NCBI GenBank assembly: GCA_947503365.1
Contig: CANNDT010000148.1
Location: 1-7,630, forward strand
Length of the DNA: 7,630 nt
Reading direction: 5' to 3'
Origin: CANNDT01 sp945876205
Lineage (GTDB): Bacteria > Acidobacteriota > Vicinamibacteria > Vicinamibacterales > UBA2999
Under the pieces are notes generated by a model. That model searched no databases. It was not told the DNA's origin and worked only from the letters and a program-made list of their open reading frames with translations. The position numbers and the translations under genes are program-made. Positions 6,579-7,630 of the stretch are shown here, piece by piece. Each line of letters starts with the position of its first letter. Position 1 is the first letter of the stretch.

Positions 6579-7630
6579 ATGTGCGGCATCACCGGATTTT
6601 TCGATTTGCGCGATCAGCGGGCGGCGTCGCGCGAAACGCTCGAACGCATGACCAGCCAGCTCGTACACCGCGGGCCTGACTCCGACGGGTTCTACCTCGA
6701 AGACGGGCTGGCCCTGGGCTTTCGTCGCTTGTCGATCATCGACTTGCGCACTGGCGACCAGCCGATGGTCAGCGCCGACGGCTCGCTGGTGCTCCTGTGC
6801 AACGGCGAGATCTACAACTACCGCGACCTGCGCACGCGGCTGGAATCGCAGGGGCACCGCTTTTCGACCGCCTGCGACGTCGAGGTTCTGCTGTCTCTCT
6901 ATCAGGAACGCGGCATCGACCTGCTGTCGTGCCTCAACGGCCAGTTCGCCTTCGTGATCTACGACCGGCCGGCGCGGCGGCTCTTCCTCGCACGCGATCA
7001 CGTCGGCATCGCACCGCTGTTCTATACCGTGGCCGACGGCATGTTCGTCTTCGGCTCGGAAATCAAGGCCATCCTCGAGCACCCGCTGGTGGAACGCCGC
7101 GTCGATCTGACCGGCCTCGACCAGGTCCTGTCGTTTCCGGGGCTCGTGAGCCCGACCACCATGTTCGAGGGGATCCGCAGCCTGCCGCCCGGCCACCTGC
7201 TGCTGGTGGAAGACGGCGCGGTCAAGGAGCGCGAGTACTGGGATCTCGATTTTCCGCTTGCCACCGACCGCGCACCGGTCCGTGACGAAGAGGACACCAT
7301 CCTCGAGCTGCGCGATCGGCTGGATCGCGCGGTACGCTTGCGGCTGCAAGCCGACGTGCCGGTGGGGTATTACCTGAGCGGCGGCCTCGACTCGTCCCTG
7401 GTGACGTCGATGGGCTTCGCCGCCGCGCCGGACACGCACCGAGCCACGCTCTCCATCCGCTTCGAGGAGCAGGACATCTGCGAGTCACGCTTTCAGCGGC
7501 TCATGGTCGATCGGCTGCGCTCCGAACACCACGAAATCGTCTTCGGATGGAAACAGATCGCCGAGTCGCTGGTTGAGATGGTCCGCCACAGCGAGTGTCC
7601 GGTGAAGGAGAGCTACAACACCTGCGCGAT
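6579..7630 (+). CDS. asnB: Asparagine synthase (glutamine-hydrolysing) family protein, N-terminal 350 residues (partial at right edge)
   Basis: This is a two-domain amidotransferase that hydrolyses glutamine and passes ammonia to an ATP-activated carboxylate, in the classic case aspartate to asparagine. The start is fixed by MCGITGFFD: Cys2 becomes the N-terminal nucleophile after Met removal. The glutaminase domain shows HRGPDSDG (30-37), RRLSIIDL (49-56), CNGEIYNYRDLR (74-85) and LARDHVGIAPLFY (138-149). The synthetase domain begins at about 240 and has the ATP-pyrophosphatase loop SGGLDSS (267-273). Near the edge, where many AsnB proteins read like 'DEP..D.S', this one reads HSECPVKESYNTCA (337-350). 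That suggests a non-housekeeping subclade, possibly acting in peptide natural-product assembly. This last point is inference. It diverges from the cyclic-peptide exporter relics across a gap of about 207 bases. I see no strong ribosome binding site. Everything visible looks intact. Confidence 0.93.
   Translation, partial: MCGITGFFDLRDQRAASRETLERMTSQLVHRGPDSDGFYLEDGLALGFRRLSIIDLRTGDQPMVSADGSLVLLCNGEIYNYRDLRTRLESQGHRFSTACDVEVLLSLYQERGIDLLSCLNGQFAFVIYDRPARRLFLARDHVGIAPLFYTVADGMFVFGSEIKAILEHPLVERRVDLTGLDQVLSFPGLVSPTTMFEGIRSLPPGHLLLVEDGAVKEREYWDLDFPLATDRAPVRDEEDTILELRDRLDRAVRLRLQADVPVGYYLSGGLDSSLVTSMGFAAAPDTHRATLSIRFEEQDICESRFQRLMVDRLRSEHHEIVFGWKQIAESLVEMVRHSECPVKESYNTCA

Noticed and set aside
6368..6592. 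A 74-codon minus-strand ORF ending on the transporter start, considered as a precursor peptide gene.
   Set aside because: It overlaps the 5' end of the asparagine synthase gene, has no good ribosome binding site, and shows no leader/core pattern of a lasso or other cyclic peptide.
6567..7439. A 290-codon minus-strand ORF opposite the asparagine synthase.
   Set aside because: It is the antisense shadow of a gene with clear catalytic motifs, and its own translation has no recognisable domain.
1..7630. CRISPR array, rRNA, or an intact anti-phage system.
   Set aside because: No regularly spaced repeats, no rRNA-like sequence, and no complete toxin-antitoxin or defence gene set. The nucleotidyltransferase ORF is alone and lacks its middle.

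Overview
The window is GC-rich, with short spacers and frequent GTG starts. It suggests a soil-type bacterium, perhaps Acidobacteriota (Vicinamibacteria-like). That assignment is an inference from composition and gene content; no marker gene in the window proves it.

Layout. Positions 1-1619 hold two minus-strand genes that look intact and overlap by four bases (GTGA). They encode a membrane-anchored alpha/beta hydrolase, then an RsuA/RluB-type pseudouridine synthase that runs off the left edge. Positions 1828-3776 are a run of decayed genes. It contains an IS91-type transposase remnant split over three frames, a minus-strand nucleotidyltransferase-fold ORF that seems to have lost its middle, and a DUF3810 membrane metallopeptidase-like gene with three in-frame stops and a frameshift. 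Positions 3739-4545 encode an apparently intact DUF481-type outer-membrane beta-barrel. Positions 4535-6371 (minus) hold two tandem, badly eroded copies of a cyclic-peptide-export (SyrD/PvdE-like) ABC transporter. The downstream copy keeps its membrane domain but has no ATPase domain. The upstream copy keeps a good ribosome binding site, part of the membrane domain and the second half of the ATPase domain, and has lost Walker A. From 6579 to the right edge, diverging from the transporter relics, is the 5' part of a glutamine-hydrolysing asparagine synthase-family gene with all its N-terminal catalytic residues.

How the parts relate. An asparagine-synthase-family enzyme diverging from cyclic-peptide exporters resembles the edge of a peptide natural-product locus (non-ribosomal or ribosomal). 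Here the export function looks dead while the synthase still looks functional. Several disabling changes are sense-to-stop substitutions, some at codons where the family suggests Trp (TGG to TGA or TAG). This argues for real gene decay rather than indel sequencing error. I see no intact new defence or mobile system. The main interest is the pattern of decay, the family-level oddities and the divergent control region at 6372-6578.
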